In this document: positions 11,843 through 31,546 of the stretch, in pieces
Position numbering within the stretch: position 1 is the first letter of the stretch
How the letters are laid out: each line of letters starts with the position of its first letter
NCBI GenBank assembly: GCA_905221605.1
Contig: CAJNDS010002435.1
Location: forward strand, 841,277 to 905,276
Length of the DNA stretch: 64,000 nt
Source of the DNA: Symbiodinium natans
Lineage: Eukaryota > Sar > Dinophyceae > Suessiales > Symbiodiniaceae
Reading direction: 5' to 3'
Made by a program: the position numbers and the translations under genes
The notes under the pieces: model-generated
The model's input: the letters and a program-made list of their open reading frames with translations, nothing else
Told to the model about the DNA's origin: nothing
The model's database searches: none

Positions 11843-13207
11843 CATGCTCTTGCTGTTTCGATGCAAGCAGCTTTGTGCCAGGGTTGGGGTGGCAGGATGC
11901 TGTTTCAGAGTCTGGGAGGGAGTCGGCTGATGCTTCCAAGGCGTCATCCACGAAGAAGGAGGAGCAGCGCTGCATCACTGTGCTACAGTACGCACTGCAC
12001 TGCGTTGACTAACGCTTGCTGCCTCCGACAACTGCTGCTGCCGTAGATTATCCAACCAGGACTTGTATTTCGACTGAGTTTTCCTCTTGCCAGGAGCCAA
12101 ACAACCGCCCAACCTTCTTACAAGCATGACACGAATTCTGGCTCCTGAGCACGGAAGAAAAGGAGCCGGGAATGTGGCAAAGTGCAGGATGTCTCGAGAG
12201 TGAGAATGTTTGCAGCCAGTGACTTCGAAGCTTATGTCTCGGGGATGTGTTTAGAGGCATTGCGGGAGGGAAACGCTGGCATCAGTGGACTTCTGCCTTC
12301 TGGAGGTGCACGATTCGCTCTGCCTCAGATGTGCTTATGCTATTGTGCAGGGACATGGGGAGATAGAGACATGTAGTGAAGAAGAGAGATACCGAGTAAG
12401 CAAATGCCAAGTGTGTGGGTGTGTGTGTGTGTGTGCGCGCTTGTGCTTGCTTGTGGCGCAGTTAGAAGAGACCGAAGAGTGACCAGCTGGAACAAACCGA
12501 TTGCATCACACACAAATTGCACCCCTGAGAGTTTGTGAGCTTGATTGCCCATGTCCCTTTGCAGTCCTGGCCTCTGGAGAAACTGCATCATCCTGCACGA
12601 TGCGCTTGCGCAGCCAGCGGACCGCACAGCAATGCCAGTTCCGCAGCCCGAAGCTTCACTCGAAGCGCCTGCTTCCAGACCCAGACCTCAGTTCTCAGAC
12701 CATGAAGGTCTTTACAGAGCTCTTCACTAGATGCCTCACCTTCCAACAGCAAAGGTATAGCATGGCATAGCGAAGTGTTAATGCAAAGCCAGAAGCTCAT
12801 GGGCACTGTCGAGCGGCGTCGACCTTCAGATTGACTCCGATTGACGCACCAGGCCAGGTCAGCCAAGACCCGATACCATTGACTCAGAATCGCGTCGCTG
12901 AATGCAGTGGTTACCAGACATGAGCAGTGAAGAGTAGCCCAGTGCACCGAGTTCAGGGGTCAGTGCCCACATGTCACTGAACTGTGTAGGTCATGGCGAG
13001 CGTCTCCCAGGCAGCCCATGGGATCACCAAACGGAGAGTTGCAGAGTGCTTGGGCAACGCACGGCCACAGATCCAGAGCGGAGTGGTAAAACGCAATTGA
13101 CACTTTCTGCTCGTGCAGAAGCAGCTTACGATCTTGGAGCACTAGTTTTTTTCACATTGCTTGGCCATCTGGGAAAATTTTGGAATCGGCTGCCCCTGCC
13201 CATGCAG

Positions 13208-13270
13208 GCTGTGCGGCAAAGGCTGTCCGAGCTGGAGAGTCCAGTTCCCGGACTGCTGGAGTTCGAAAAG
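13208..13270 (+). CDS. Possible exon
   Basis: A 63-bp phase-0 block between CATGCAG and a GT donor reads AVRQRLSELESPVPGLLEF plus EK. It looks like an acidic coiled or helical segment. Gene identity is unknown. Confidence 0.4.
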
Positions 13271-13923
13271 GTTTGGGCTTTCTGGGCTTCCGGGTCTGCT
13301 TTGGCACTCTGAACATTGCGTAGGTGTGCAGAGGTGTGTAGGTTGGAAGGCAGGTAGGTGCAGGTGCAGGTGAGGCTTCTGCCACAGCAGATGTGGTGTG
13401 TGATCGGGCGCCAAGATTGCAATTTTCTATGTGCAAGGCTTGCAAAGATTGAGAATCGCATCCGATGTCCCCCTACATTTGGCTTGTTTACCTCGCAGAT
13501 CTTTCCCGCTGGACACTCTGCACTGTGAGTGGTTACAGCTTCGCCTCCGCCTTTCAGGTCTCATCTCAGAGGTGCGCAGCCAGTCGTCGCGGGGAAGTCT
13601 CAGACCCGCCAGCGAAAGCCGTCCAGGTGTGGCATCTCGGGGCCCAGTGATATCTGTACGTTCCCGAACGAGGGAAATTCATGCTGTGGTTCAGGGCATA
13701 GGACCGGGTTTTGAGTTCAGAGCTTTGTATGGTGCAGGTTGGAAGATTCTGTTTGACTTGCTGCGATTTCCCGCGACTCTTCGCTGTCCAGGCAATGCAC
13801 GAAGACGGCCCGCGTCGGCCGACGCGCGCTGGGGTGCCAAGTGTGAGGGCTTTACCTGCCAGGGCGCTCGTAAGAGAGCTCTGGCTTCCGGAACACTTCA
13901 ATCCCAACCGGCCATGCTTCAAG

Positions 13924-14185
13924 CCAAACACACACGCACACACACACCTACACACCGACACACCTACACGCCTACACACCTTCACACCTTCATGCCTTCA
14001 CACCTTCACAGCTTCACACCTACACACCCACACACCTACACACCTACACACCCAGACACCTACACACCTACATACACATACCACGCACGCACGCATGAGC
14101 ATGCACGAGCACGCTCACGCACGCGTGCACGCGCGCACGTGCACACACGGACTTGCACGCATGCGTACGCACACGCACACCATTA
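13924..14185. repeat. CACACCTA / CACGCA-rich minisatellite
   Basis: Degenerate CACACCTACACAC and CACACCTTCACAC units (13924-14085) grade into CACGCACG purine-pyrimidine alternation (14085-14180). The tract is low complexity, and its long open frames in two + frames are repeat translations. The alternating CACG/TGCG stretch could adopt Z-DNA. The flanks 13271-13923 and 14186-15463 hold no supported gene. Confidence 0.8.
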
Positions 14186-15463
14186 CGTAGCATAGTGTAG
14201 CCCATTCCCTCCTGTCTGGAGAGTCGGGTGTTGCGGTTGCGCTGAGGTCTGCACAGACCTGCATCTGCGCTGCCATCCTTCCACGTGTTTGGTTGGAAGA
14301 CTGTTGGAGGGCTTCCACTATCTCCCACTGAAACCTTTTGCCGAGCAAGAAGAATCTGAGCCACATCCCCCGCCATCTGCTTGAGCTGAAGCTCTCTGAT
14401 GCATGTGCTGGATTGAGGCTGGTTGATGTCGTTTGGTGACGAAATGTGTTACGTTGTTTTTTCACAGCTTGAAGTCGTAAGCTCGCAAGGCCCCTTTGCC
14501 TCATCTTACCGTGCCTCAACGGTCTCTCGTTATAGACGGTGGGGGACCTCAAGAAGAAACATAGGCACCCGAGCGAACGTGAAAGTGCTGCGGTCTAAAA
14601 TGTGACAGCCCATCAGCTGGGGACATGCGGTGGGCCTTTGGGCTTCTTGTCTAACGGTTGCATTCGCTTTTATCTTGGCAAATGCATCCAACACCCTCCG
14701 CCTCCATCGCACAAAGCCTGTGGGTGGCCAGGTCCTCCAGGCCACAATCCGCACGCTCAGCCGGGGGCTACAGCCTGTGTCTCGAAGCTCATAGAATCTC
14801 TAGCAGCCTGCTTTGCCCTGGAGAGTTCAGGGCTTCATTTGTGTCAGGGCCTTCTGACGATTTGTGTACCAGTAATGTTTGTTGGGTTGAAGTTATACTG
14901 CTCTTGGCTGCAGGCTCCCATTCCGGCGAGGCCGGTGTCACCAGGAGTCTTGTGAAAGCGACATTAAGACCAGGTTTGTTGTGTCAGCTCGTCCAGCTAG
15001 TCAGGGTGTAGAAAGGTCGGTGTGAGAAGGCAGCTAGGATAAAGTTGTGATCGCCGCCGCCTGGTCACTCGGCGACTTGAAGGAGCGTTTCCCTGATCAG
15101 AAGTGTTGCACCTCGCCTGGAAGCGGCTTCACAAGGGTTCGTTGCACAGCGAACGGCCGAACCCTCCGACCGAACCTTCAGAAACTTACACTACCCAGCT
15201 ACTGTAGCGCGGTACTTTTTCTCGGCCCGTGGCCAAAAACCCAAAGCTGTGGGCCCCAGCATGCCAGGGAAGCCAACGAGTACGTTCCGGCACAGGCGGC
15301 ATTGCAGTTGACGCTGGCAGTTCAGCCTAAAGGCCTTAGAGGAGCAGAGGGGTGAGCCTCGTATTCGAGTCCATTGCCCTCTTGATCCTAGGTTTTCTCC
15401 TTCAGGCCCAAGATTGCCCAAAGCCCCACTGCCCAAAGTCAATCACCAGCTGTCTGTTCGCAG

Positions 15464-16215
15464 GCCGGGCCACGGGGACCGATGACACAAGACTTTCAGT
15501 CCATGCTTGAGCTCATCGGCACCAAGGCATGGAGGGCTTTGGATCGTTGGGAGGTTAATTTTATCGGGTTTGTGCTTGTGGTGTTGCGGAATCCTGGATT
15601 ATACACAGGATGCACGGCGGTGAACGTTTGCCGGCGGACTGCGTTCAACATATTCTATACGCGAGGCCAGCACGTCCTCTGCGTGGCAAGTCCGTGACTA
15701 TCCCTTGTATCGTAGGCATTGTAGGAGTGCCTCTGCCCGTTGATGCTATTCTGGCTTTTGTTCAAGGATGGGTTCTCATAAATAATAAAGAGCAAATTGT
15801 GTATCTTGTGGGTGTCTTTAAAGTACATGTATACAACCTGGGAGATCCAGGGCTTGGCGCTTGCAGGCAGCAGCTAGATTCACCTCACTGCAGCAATGCT
15901 TCCGAATGGCCTCTCAGATGCAAGACTCCGCTGCTTTACACAGTTTCACACTGTCGGGGCTTCTGACATTCACAGCCCGCTATAGCCGTCATCTCTAGGT
16001 TCAGTACATCACTGTGCACATCTTGGCGCTCATGACGGTGAGAAACTCTGCTATGTTCCTGCCCATTCTCTAACCCTTATGTATCCCTCGAACATAAGCT
16101 ATCCTTGCTTGGGTCCTACATCTCCCAGATCAAGTGAGAAGCCTTCCTTGGTCTCGGTTAGACATGGACATGGAGCCGTGCTTCGCCCAGTTGGATGCTG
16201 ATCACAATGGCAGGG
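15464..16215 (+). CDS. EF-hand protein fragment (two exons)
   Basis: Exon 15464-15545 follows TCGCAG, closes at a GT donor, and reads MTQDFQSMLELIGTKAWRAL plus D. This matches the helix preceding an EF-hand in dinoflagellate EF-hand repeat proteins. An exon starting at 16162 reads MEPCFAQLDADHNGRV, where DADHNG fills loop positions 1-6 of a calcium-binding loop. Phases agree across the join (C then AC), but the two pieces are not contiguous in a typical EF-hand unit, so an exon may lie between them. The 3' boundary near 16210 is uncertain. The role is inferred as Ca2+ sensing. Confidence 0.6.
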
Positions 16216-16219
16216 TCCG

Positions 16220-17090
16220 TGAGCTCAGCAGTCGACAGCGTCTTTGGGGGATCTACGGGCTCAGGCTTTGCCCATGGCCTTGCCGATGATGTATCTTTGC
16301 ATCTTGCATGGTCGGCATTTGAGAAGACAGCCCATCCGAGTTATCGACTCAGCGATGCTACTCCCATGGGGGCACGTTTTCAAAAGACACTGCAGCCCTT
16401 TGATATGAAGTGCTGTCCGACATGGAGGTGCATGGAGCAGTACAAACCTTGGGGTTGATCTAAACGTTAAATGAAGGTTAAACGTGAATTTAGGATTATT
16501 TCGGGAACTCCAAGGCATCGCTTTGCCGAGTTATGAGATATGAGTCACTCAGTTGTTTCAGCATCAGGTGTACCAAGCCCACGCCCTGAACATCACGCCT
16601 CAACCAGTCCAGAGCCACCACCCATGCCGTCATGGATGACCCTGCGGAGGGGGCGGCTAAACTCAGCTCCCGTGATGCGCGGGCGGAGCTGCAGATACTC
16701 AGTCTTGCTTTGTAGATTTAGAGTCTCACATTTTCTATGTGCACTATGGCCATGTTGGCGCCCAGTCCAGGCTCACTTTGGGTGGGTGATGGGGGTGTGT
16801 TATTGCCGGTGCGGTTTGTTGCGATTAGACCTGAACAAAGAGCTGCGAACCTTCCACCCGGATTCCTGTTCTTTATCCGAGAGCCCAAAGCGCACCTGCG
16901 TCCCACGCATGCTCAGGAACGCCTGTGCGGAGCTGCGAAGTGACCTTAGCAGGTTGCTCGATGAGAAGGCGTGTGTATAGTATAATAGTGTGGTAGCGCT
17001 AGTGGTAGTGGTAGTGGCAGTTGTGGTTGTGGTGGTGGTGGTGCTGGTCGCGGTAGTGGTAGTGGTAGTAATAATAATGATAATAAGTCG
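16220..17090. other. No gene supported
   Basis: Unique sequence without an exon that I can bound. From about 16985 it grades into degenerate GTG/GTA triplets leading to the array at 17098. Confidence 0.5.
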
Positions 17091-17222
<132 letters not shown>

Positions 17223-17556
17223 TATCGACAGTATGGATGAATGACAGAGTGAGAGTATCTCATGGCATCTCTGCAATTTCTACGTGGTTAGCTACTACAT
17301 CATTGTATCCAACTTTGGCTGGGCTTGTGCGCACTCCCTCCCCACCTCCCCCCGCGGGAGGCCGGTGGTGTGGCCGTGGGAGAGGGTCCGGGTGCAGGTT
17401 CAGCTTCGTTGCTCAGAGTTTGGATGGTTTAGAGAGTTTGGAAATTACATGTAGTGCGGAGATGTGCGGACGGAAAATAACTGCATATATATATATATAT
17501 ACATACTATTCTCAAACGTCCTCAATACGCCAACACCTGCACTCACCTTTCGAGAG

Positions 17557-18553
17557 GTGTCTGACTTCGAGATGCTCCTTGAAGAGTTGAACTTGCCCTC
17601 TGAGCTTCCGGCGGCCATTCCGCTCAGCCCTGCGACGCCGCACCTTCTCCGAAATGCGCGCAGAGCGGCAGAGGGGTAAATTCTAGTATTGCTTGTAACT
17701 CAGTCATGTTTTCATATTCATATGGTCAGTATATTATTGCCTTAGTGTTTTGTTGAGGGCTTGCAAGCCTGGAAGGGGCCCGCCAGCATGGTGCACGACA
17801 CGCCTTCTGAATGATCGCATGTGCTTGCAAAGTCTAAAGAACTCAACGCTGAAAGCACATGTTGCTGGCTTTCTTCGGCTTGCATTTGCAGCGGACAGCT
17901 TCCGCCACGACATCCATAATCTAACAGCTTGGGTCGCATGTGCCATATGGTTTCTCGCCCGCACGTGGACGCAATGCATGACCTGCACTGAACTACGAAG
18001 TCCTGAAGAGCTGAGACGATAGCGTTAGGACCGCGCGAGGGTTCATGAGAATTGGCGCGGCATCTTGCTGTGTGCTATGACTTCTTGGACCATGAATCAT
18101 GATTCTGTCCGGTTAAACTGTGTTGGTTTCAACACAGTTCGCCTCGCAGATGGGGTGCCATGTGGACCCAAGGCCCAAGCGGGACATGACGAAGGAGCTG
18201 ATGGATCCAGGGCCCCAGGTGGAGAAGTCCGTCTGGACTCAGGATCCCGATGATCACCGTGGGAGGGATTAGCAGTTCTGAGTTTGTGCCGTGCAGCAGT
18301 AGGGACTAGACAGTGAGACAAAGCATATACCGGTCCTATCTACGCAACACGTGTCGTCCGCATTCTTCCACCATTTAGAGTGACTGCCCTGCAGCCCGGG
18401 GAGAATCCCTCCGCTACTACGCCGGCATCGCGAGCCTCGAAGTTCATGAGAACGTCGGAGCACGAGCTTTTCGTGACGAAGTGGCCTGGCGACAGAGAGG
18501 CTCCTCGCGCCAAAGCCAAGCAATTTAGGGAGTGGAGATCTTCCATACATTGA
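17557..18553 (+). CDS. 3' end of an unrecognised gene
   Basis: Three coding-like blocks occur in order. 17557-17675 reads VSDFEMLLEELNLPSELPAA and continues to a GT donor. A block from 18150 follows CTCGCAG and reads MGCHVDPRPKRDMTKELMD. 18395-18553 follows CTGCAG and runs SKFMRTSEHELFVTKWPGD, then a basic tail, ending in TGA at 18551-18553. Codon use is like the neighbouring genes. The blocks may belong to one gene that also includes the EF-hand exons upstream, but phases between them are not proven. The stop lies about 230 bp before the telomere-type repeats. No domain is recognised. Confidence 0.5.
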
Positions 18554-18719
18554 CATATTATAGTTCCATGGACGTAGACTCTCGTGGTGCGGAAGTTTTC
18601 TGAATGTTGCCTAATGTCTTCTAGAGACCAGATGAGCAGCTTGTGCACCTGTTCACCCCAGGCGTCGCACGCTAAGCTTGCCCTCTATATCGCATATATG
18701 GTTCAGCGTCGAGCGTCCT

Positions 18720-18760
18720 GGGCCCCCCCCCCCCCCCATGGTATCCCCCCCCCCCCCCCA
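18720..18760. repeat. Two poly-C runs separated by CCATGGTATC
   Basis: Two C-runs with CATGGTAT between and after them form the left border of the telomere-type block. The right border (19138-19185) carries the inverted version (G-run, TACCATT, G-run). Confidence 0.85.
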
Positions 18761-18779
18761 TGGTATACTCTACGGTCCC

Positions 18780-19118
18780 TAAACCCTCAACCCTAAACCC
18801 TAAACCCTAAACCCCTAAACCCTAAACCCTAAACCCTAAAACCTAAACCCTAACCCTAAACCCTAAACCTTAAGTCTTAAACCTTAAACCCTAAACCCTA
18901 AAACCCTGAACCCTAAACCTAAACCCTAACCCTAAAACCAACCCCCAACCACACCACAGGGGGGGGGGGATCATCTTAGTACCCCATCCGCGGGGAAAAC
19001 CCTAAACCCTAAACCCTAAACCCTAAACCCTAAACCCTAAACCCTAAACCCTAAACCCTAAACCCTAAAACCCTAAACCCTAAAACCCTAAACCCTAAAC
19101 CCTAAAACCCCTAAACCC
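18780..19118. repeat. Interstitial CCCTAAA telomere-type repeats
   Basis: Two blocks of CCCTAAA with CCCTAAAA and CCTAAA variants (about 18780-18942 and 18999-19118) are each followed by CCCCCAACCACACCACAGG and a G-run. CCCTAAA/TTTAGGG is the telomere unit of dinoflagellates and many plants and algae. Unique sequence on both sides shows it is internal. Confidence 0.95.
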
Positions 19119-19137
19119 AACCCCCAACCACACCACA

Positions 19138-19200
19138 GGGGGGGGGGGGGGTACCATTGGGGGGGGGGGGGGGGGGAAGGGGGGAGGGGGGGGGGGCCCG
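19138..19200. repeat. Poly-G right border of telomere block
   Basis: G-runs split by TACCATT, followed by AAGGGG and GAGGGG. This is the mirror of the left C-run border. 19201-19595 has no supported gene. Confidence 0.85.
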
Positions 19201-19595
19201 CCGGGGCTGAATCATATATAGCGGTGTGCTTTTTGCTCCTGTGGCGACTGCTGTGAAAAGAGCTTCTGTGGAGCTTGAGCATCATTGTGTTCGTGATTTT
19301 TTGCTTGGCGGTGGTTTTGGCACTCTCATGGCTCTGATTGTTCGGAAAGTTGCGATAATGAGCTTGAACCAAGGAAGGCGGCAACGGCGTCCCAGCGAAA
19401 CTTCCGGTGAGCCAGCACAGTTCTGAGGGCTTTGCGGAAGATGTGACTGCGTCCTGGATCCTAAGCGATGATAAACCACTGCACAGACTTGGGCACAGAC
19501 GTGCGGCCTCCATCTCTTCTTTCAAAGCACCCTGTTGCGCACCCATCCGCAAGTTTCAGGGAAGCCAACTCAAGCTTGCCGGCAGTCTCCTCAAG

Positions 19596-20384
19596 ATGTT
19601 TCGTGGGCGAAAAGGCCATAGCCAGATCGGTGCATGACAGGCTGGAACAGTCCTATCAGCACTACGTGCAGAAGGGCTGCTTGCCTGATGAAGTTGACCC
19701 TAAGGACCTTCTGGAAAATATTTTTGGATGTTTTGGGTGAGAGATTTGGGATTGCTTTCGACCCGAGACAGGTGCGTTGGGGGGGGGGGGGGGAGTTTTT
19801 GAAGCTTCATTGTATTTTGCGGTTCGTAACCAATGATCACGTGGCTGGAATGCTGTTTGGATGGCTCAAGGTTTTACAGGAGGCTTCGCGGATTGCATGT
19901 ACCTTTGTTGTGCTTAACAATCCGTAGGAATGCTGCCACACCAGCCCAAGCCAACATTACACACAACAATCACAGTCATCACCCTCATCACCCGGCATGG
20001 GAAGAGAATGAGTTGGATGGCTCCATGCAAGACTCCAAATTCAAGACCTCAATCCGGAGTCCTGCTTGAATCATGTTAGTGGCAAAAAGAATGGAGAAGG
20101 GATGCAACATAGCAAAAGTCGTTTGAAGTGTGCCAGGTTCTTTCCTGGGTATCCTCGTGGATTCAGTTGGTTGCAGAGCCGCGCTCAGATCTTCTTCAGA
20201 CTCCTTCGAAACACATGTTCTTGTCGATTGACTGAGAATTTGACCTACCTGATGCTGCGTTCTGTTCGCTGTTCACACCTGACACCTCGCTTGAGGACCC
20301 TGCATGGAAGCGGTGCTCGGAAGGGCACCTCGGCCTCAATGAGGTCCGACCCAAGGCTCTCTTTGAACTTCTTGCTTACCATCA
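19596..20384 (+). CDS. Exon pair, possibly the N-terminal part of the channel gene
   Basis: Exon 19596-19736 reads AIARSVHDRLEQSYQHYV, then CLPDEVDPKDLLENIF, and ends at a GT donor. Exon 20296-20384 reads DPAWKRCSEGHLGLNEV, then RPKALFELLAYH, and ends in phase 2 at a GT donor. That phase fits the first clear channel exon at 21069, which needs one completing base, so these may be cytoplasmic N-terminal exons. The two exons are not in phase with each other, so at least one is missing between them. Homology alone does not identify them. Confidence 0.4.
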
Positions 20385-20502
20385 GTGTTTCACTTCTTGA
20401 TGGAGGCCACGCTCTGCGATACAGAGGACATATATCAGCAGAACGGCCATAACATACTCAAGAAGCACAAGAGAGAGTCCCTTGCAGTCGCTTGCTGGCC
20501 CT

Positions 20503-20566
20503 TTTTTAATTTTTGAAGCTTTTTGAAGCCTTTTGAAGCCTTTTGAAGCCTTTTGAAGCCCTGGGC
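20503..20566. repeat. Five-copy TTTTGAAGCC decamer repeat
   Basis: Tandem TTTTGAAGCC/T units in what would be a channel-gene intron. No further function is evident. Confidence 0.85.
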
Positions 20567-21068
20567 ATGCCGAGGTCGATCGGCTCCGGGCGCTGCAGGT
20601 GCTCCGGTGGAGTTCTCATAGTTTCAAAAGAGGGCTTCCGAGCGTGGACTAGTTCTCTTTGGGTTATATAGAGGGACCCTAGAGGGTTCCTAGAGAGCTT
20701 TGGAGAAAATAGGGTTGAGGTGGTGCCTCGCGCGGCTGACACGTGGCACTGAGCTCGTCAGGAGGGAGAGAAAGAGACGGCTTCCACTTCACACCAAACA
20801 GTCACTCCACAACGCTGGGGCGCGCGGATCGTGCGGGGCTTCTGGCCAACATGCCCCCAAAGCAAGAAAGAAAGAAAGACATAAAGAAAGAAAGCGAACA
20901 AACAAAAACAAGAGGGCGCACCGGGGGCTTCGGACGTTGAAGAGACACTTGGAAGCTTCGAGATGGCCTTTAGGCAGGAACTCGCATCCCAAAGCACTTG
21001 AAGCTCAAAGTGACAAGCAAACTTCCCAAGACCCCCGCTCATCCCGGGCCCTAGGAGCCTGCCCGCAG

Positions 21069-28400
<7,332 letters not shown>

Positions 28401-30063
28401 GCGAGCCCCGGGAATGCTTAGGCTCCCCAGCCTCCCAACCTCTTCCACTGTCCACTCCCCTGACAACTCCATAGCAGTGCGTTTCCCAGACCTTGGTGGC
28501 GACAGCCTTGATAATTATTAACTCGCTCCATCCAGCACATTGCGCACGAGACTACGCCTGAAGCTGAAGGGTTTTTTCAAGCTTGTTGCAATGCACAGAG
28601 CCTCTGCTTCACTTTGTTACGAGCAGGGGCGAGAGTGGCGCTGCATTTGGGATATAGATGGGGCTTGGCTAGTAATCCCTTCCCCCTTTATTCAACGCCC
28701 CCCCTAATTATGAAAACACTTTCCGGAAAATCCTGCCGAAACCGACCCCGCCTTGTAAACCCTATTCCCACTTAGGGGGGGGGTTCAGGGCTCCCAAAAC
28801 GCCGCAAGCCATCCAACATCCTGAAGCTCCCTTCCCTCCCTTCCCAGCCTATAGACCCTAAATCCTCTGGACCCCAAACATGACATTTGGATAAAAACCT
28901 CACCCTAATAAGAAAGACACATTTCAGTTTTCTGTTAGGGGGTGGGGGGGGGGGGGCCGTTGGGCCCCGTTTAACATTAGGGGGGAAGGGATTAGCTGGC
29001 AGCCGTCGTAAGCATCCTGAGGTGGCGCAGCTTCTGAAAAAGCCCCAGGGAGACCGACCGGGAGACCGACCACAGCTGTTTACCGATTACTTCTGATTAC
29101 TTCTGACTCCCCCCGGCAAGGTTTTGTGGAGTTTGTGGAGTTTGTTCCTAAGCGGTTTTGGCTAGGGATTTCAGTGGTAGTTTCCGAAAGTAGCGTAGAT
29201 GCCTAACAGAAGCAGTCCCGCAGCTGATTTTCCGTGCAAGTGCGTTGCGAAGCTTGCAACAGTCTCACCTTCATTTCTAGATGCGATGCCGGCCAATGCA
29301 AATCCGCTTGGCCAGCAACGTCCCCTGCAGATGCAAACCCTACAGGGAGACTCCATCATGGGTCAACAGTTGCCCACAACATGGGTAGTCTGCAGCAAAC
29401 GTCAGAGTCCCCAATCGGTAAGCCACTGTAGACTACTCAGAACCTCAGCCCTTAAAATACTACACAACTTTCTGGCATATTCTCGCGGACCGTGGCGTAT
29501 AGAGAAGCCGATCTACTGTGGATCTCAGTGGATCCCTTTCTGATGGGACCCAACAGAGGTGGCCATCCGAGCCCTGAGGTCCCCAACGGGTTTTGTGAGG
29601 TGTTTTGAGATCTCTTGTGAGTTGATTTTGCCAGCTGGGGGGCAGCGCAGCTGGCCATCGAAGGCCGAAGGCCTTGGAAGGCCTTCTCATGCCCTAAGGA
29701 GCTGTCCGACCACAACCACTGAGAGCACCCCTTCCATGCGTGTAGATTGAATCGTGTTCGTGTCATTGCCTTTTGGGACCCAGGTCTATACAGATTCTAT
29801 ACAGAGAGTCCACAGTAGAAGGGGACACAGCAAGTGCCGTACAAAGTGGAGCAGGGTTGGCTTTCTGCTTCTCCAGGCGTTCTGAGGTCTGAGCTTATTA
29901 GGGCTGATAGGCCAGATCGAGGACTCGGACACCCGCTAGCAAGCACCTCCATACATCAAGGCCGGGGATGCTGCTAGGCAAGCTGTTGGTGCCCTTTGGC
30001 AAGGCTAGGGCGGGTAAGGGCGATTATGTGATGCTTCTGTGCTGTGCTGTTTCTTCTTCCAAG
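28401..30063. other. No gene supported; C/G-rich spacer
   Basis: The channel 3' end should lie here but I could not find a stop in frame with 28329-28400. The tract holds short G-runs (about 28777-28784 and 28943-28955) and a CCCTTCCC-rich stretch. 29199-29766 is unique DNA without bounded exons. Confidence 0.5.
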
Positions 30064-30129
30064 GTGGAACGACACGAGATCCAGCACCTACTGCGCATGT
30101 TTCACCTCCCCGAGGACGTGGCGGACCAG
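30064..30129 (+). CDS. Possible exon
   Basis: This 66-bp phase-0 block between TTCCAAG and a GT donor reads VERHEIQHLLRMFHLPEDVA plus DQ, an amphipathic helix followed by a turn. It could be a late channel exon or a new gene. No family is recognised. Confidence 0.4.
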
Positions 30130-31411
30130 GTGCTGGGAAGCGAATACAATGGCATAAGTGTCGGTGATGAGCAGATGTACAGCACAATGTGGGCTTTCCT
30201 TCCTTCGCTTGCGTTGAGTAGTGTCGCTGAGTGAACATGTCGGCAATAGTTCCGCCATGTTTCACCCCGAACAGCCTGAACTCCCCACCACTTCAGAAGC
30301 TCATAGCACCGGCATGTTCCAGCTTTGCTTGCACACTGCGGCTACTTGCTCGACGCTTGACCAGGAAGGAAACCTTGAGTGAAAAGCGCTTATGTCAGAT
30401 TGCTCCATCGTTTAGTGAGTGGGTGCGGATACTGCCCTGAGGGGAGCGGAGGGGGAAGTATCTTAGACTCTTCTTATGAGTCCTCGGTCTGGGGGAGCAC
30501 AAAGTGGGAGCGTCCGCTCGATGGCCTGGCGCCGCAGATTGACCGGGCTTGTTTTCCTCAGCTTCTCATTTCAGCTGCTTGGTCTGGAGATGCAATCTTA
30601 AGTGACATCTTGCGACCTCTGAATTTGGGGCAATCGCCGATTTCAGGATGATTTCATGTTTGCCGGGTTGTGCTGGAGGGCTTCGAGATCTTCTGCTATA
30701 AGTGTCTTTCGGTGGATTTGATGATGGCTGGCCGAGGTTTTTCTGGAACTTCTCCCTGCCCCTGCCAGGAAGAACAGGCAGGGAAGCAAAGCCGTGAGGG
30801 GCGTTTAGTCTAGCACCGCCCCGCAAATGTAGGGTGCGACGGTCGGACCTTAGTCGCAAAAGCCGAGCTCAACAGGGAGCCTTGTGTGCTGGCAGAGGTG
30901 TCAGTGTTGGTAGTCTGATAGTCTACTGACTTCTTTGTCCGTACATGAGTTGTCCTCCGCGATGGCACATAAAAATTCGGTAAAAAGGAAGGCTTCAGCT
31001 CGGCAAAATCACCACCATAACAAGCGTGATTCGAGCAGGTGGACAGGAGCCCCCGGAGCCCAACCACGACAACCGCTTCGTCATCGAGACTTTTCTGTGT
31101 AATTCTGTGCATACTATCGAGATCCATACACCTACATGTGTATGACCTCTTAATGTCTGCAGGCAGAAGTATTCAGAGAAGGCTTAGGATTTAGGATGCC
31201 GCTCCTTGGTGTGCTGGTCCTGATGCTGAAGGCCATGGATGGTGAAAAGTGAGGCGTATGTCTTGGGGCTTGAAGACCAGACTTGAAGTCGTATACTGCA
31301 AGACCATAGTGCTTTCTTGCAAAGACCAAAGACCAAAGCAACTGCTGAGAAGTAGAAGAGTGAGTGCGCTGTTGAAGGCTTTGCTTCCAGGATCTTTCTC
31401 GTGTTACGCAG

Positions 31412-31546
31412 ACGTCTGTAAAGAAGTACATCGCGTGGCACTCAAGACCCGGCTCCTCGATACCCTCTGAGGATGTGGCCAACGAGCTGTGGTATGGAGC
31501 AGATGACATGCTGACAGCCGGGCCGCTTGCCGCCGGTGGGTTCTAA
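31412..31546 (+). CDS. Possible terminal exon
   Basis: After TTACGCAG the frame reads TSVKKYIAWHSRPGSSIPSE, then DVANELWYGADDMLTAGPLA, and stops at TAA (31544-31546). Composition and codon use look coding. An internal GC donor at 31522 is an alternative end. It may share a gene with 30064-30129. 30130-31411 and 31547-32535 hold nothing else that I can support. Confidence 0.45.
   Translation, partial: TSVKKYIAWHSRPGSSIPSEDVANELWYGADDMLTAGPLAAGGF

Noticed and set aside
13924-14185. Histidine/threonine-rich open frames
   Set aside because: Translations of the CACACCTA minisatellite in two frames.
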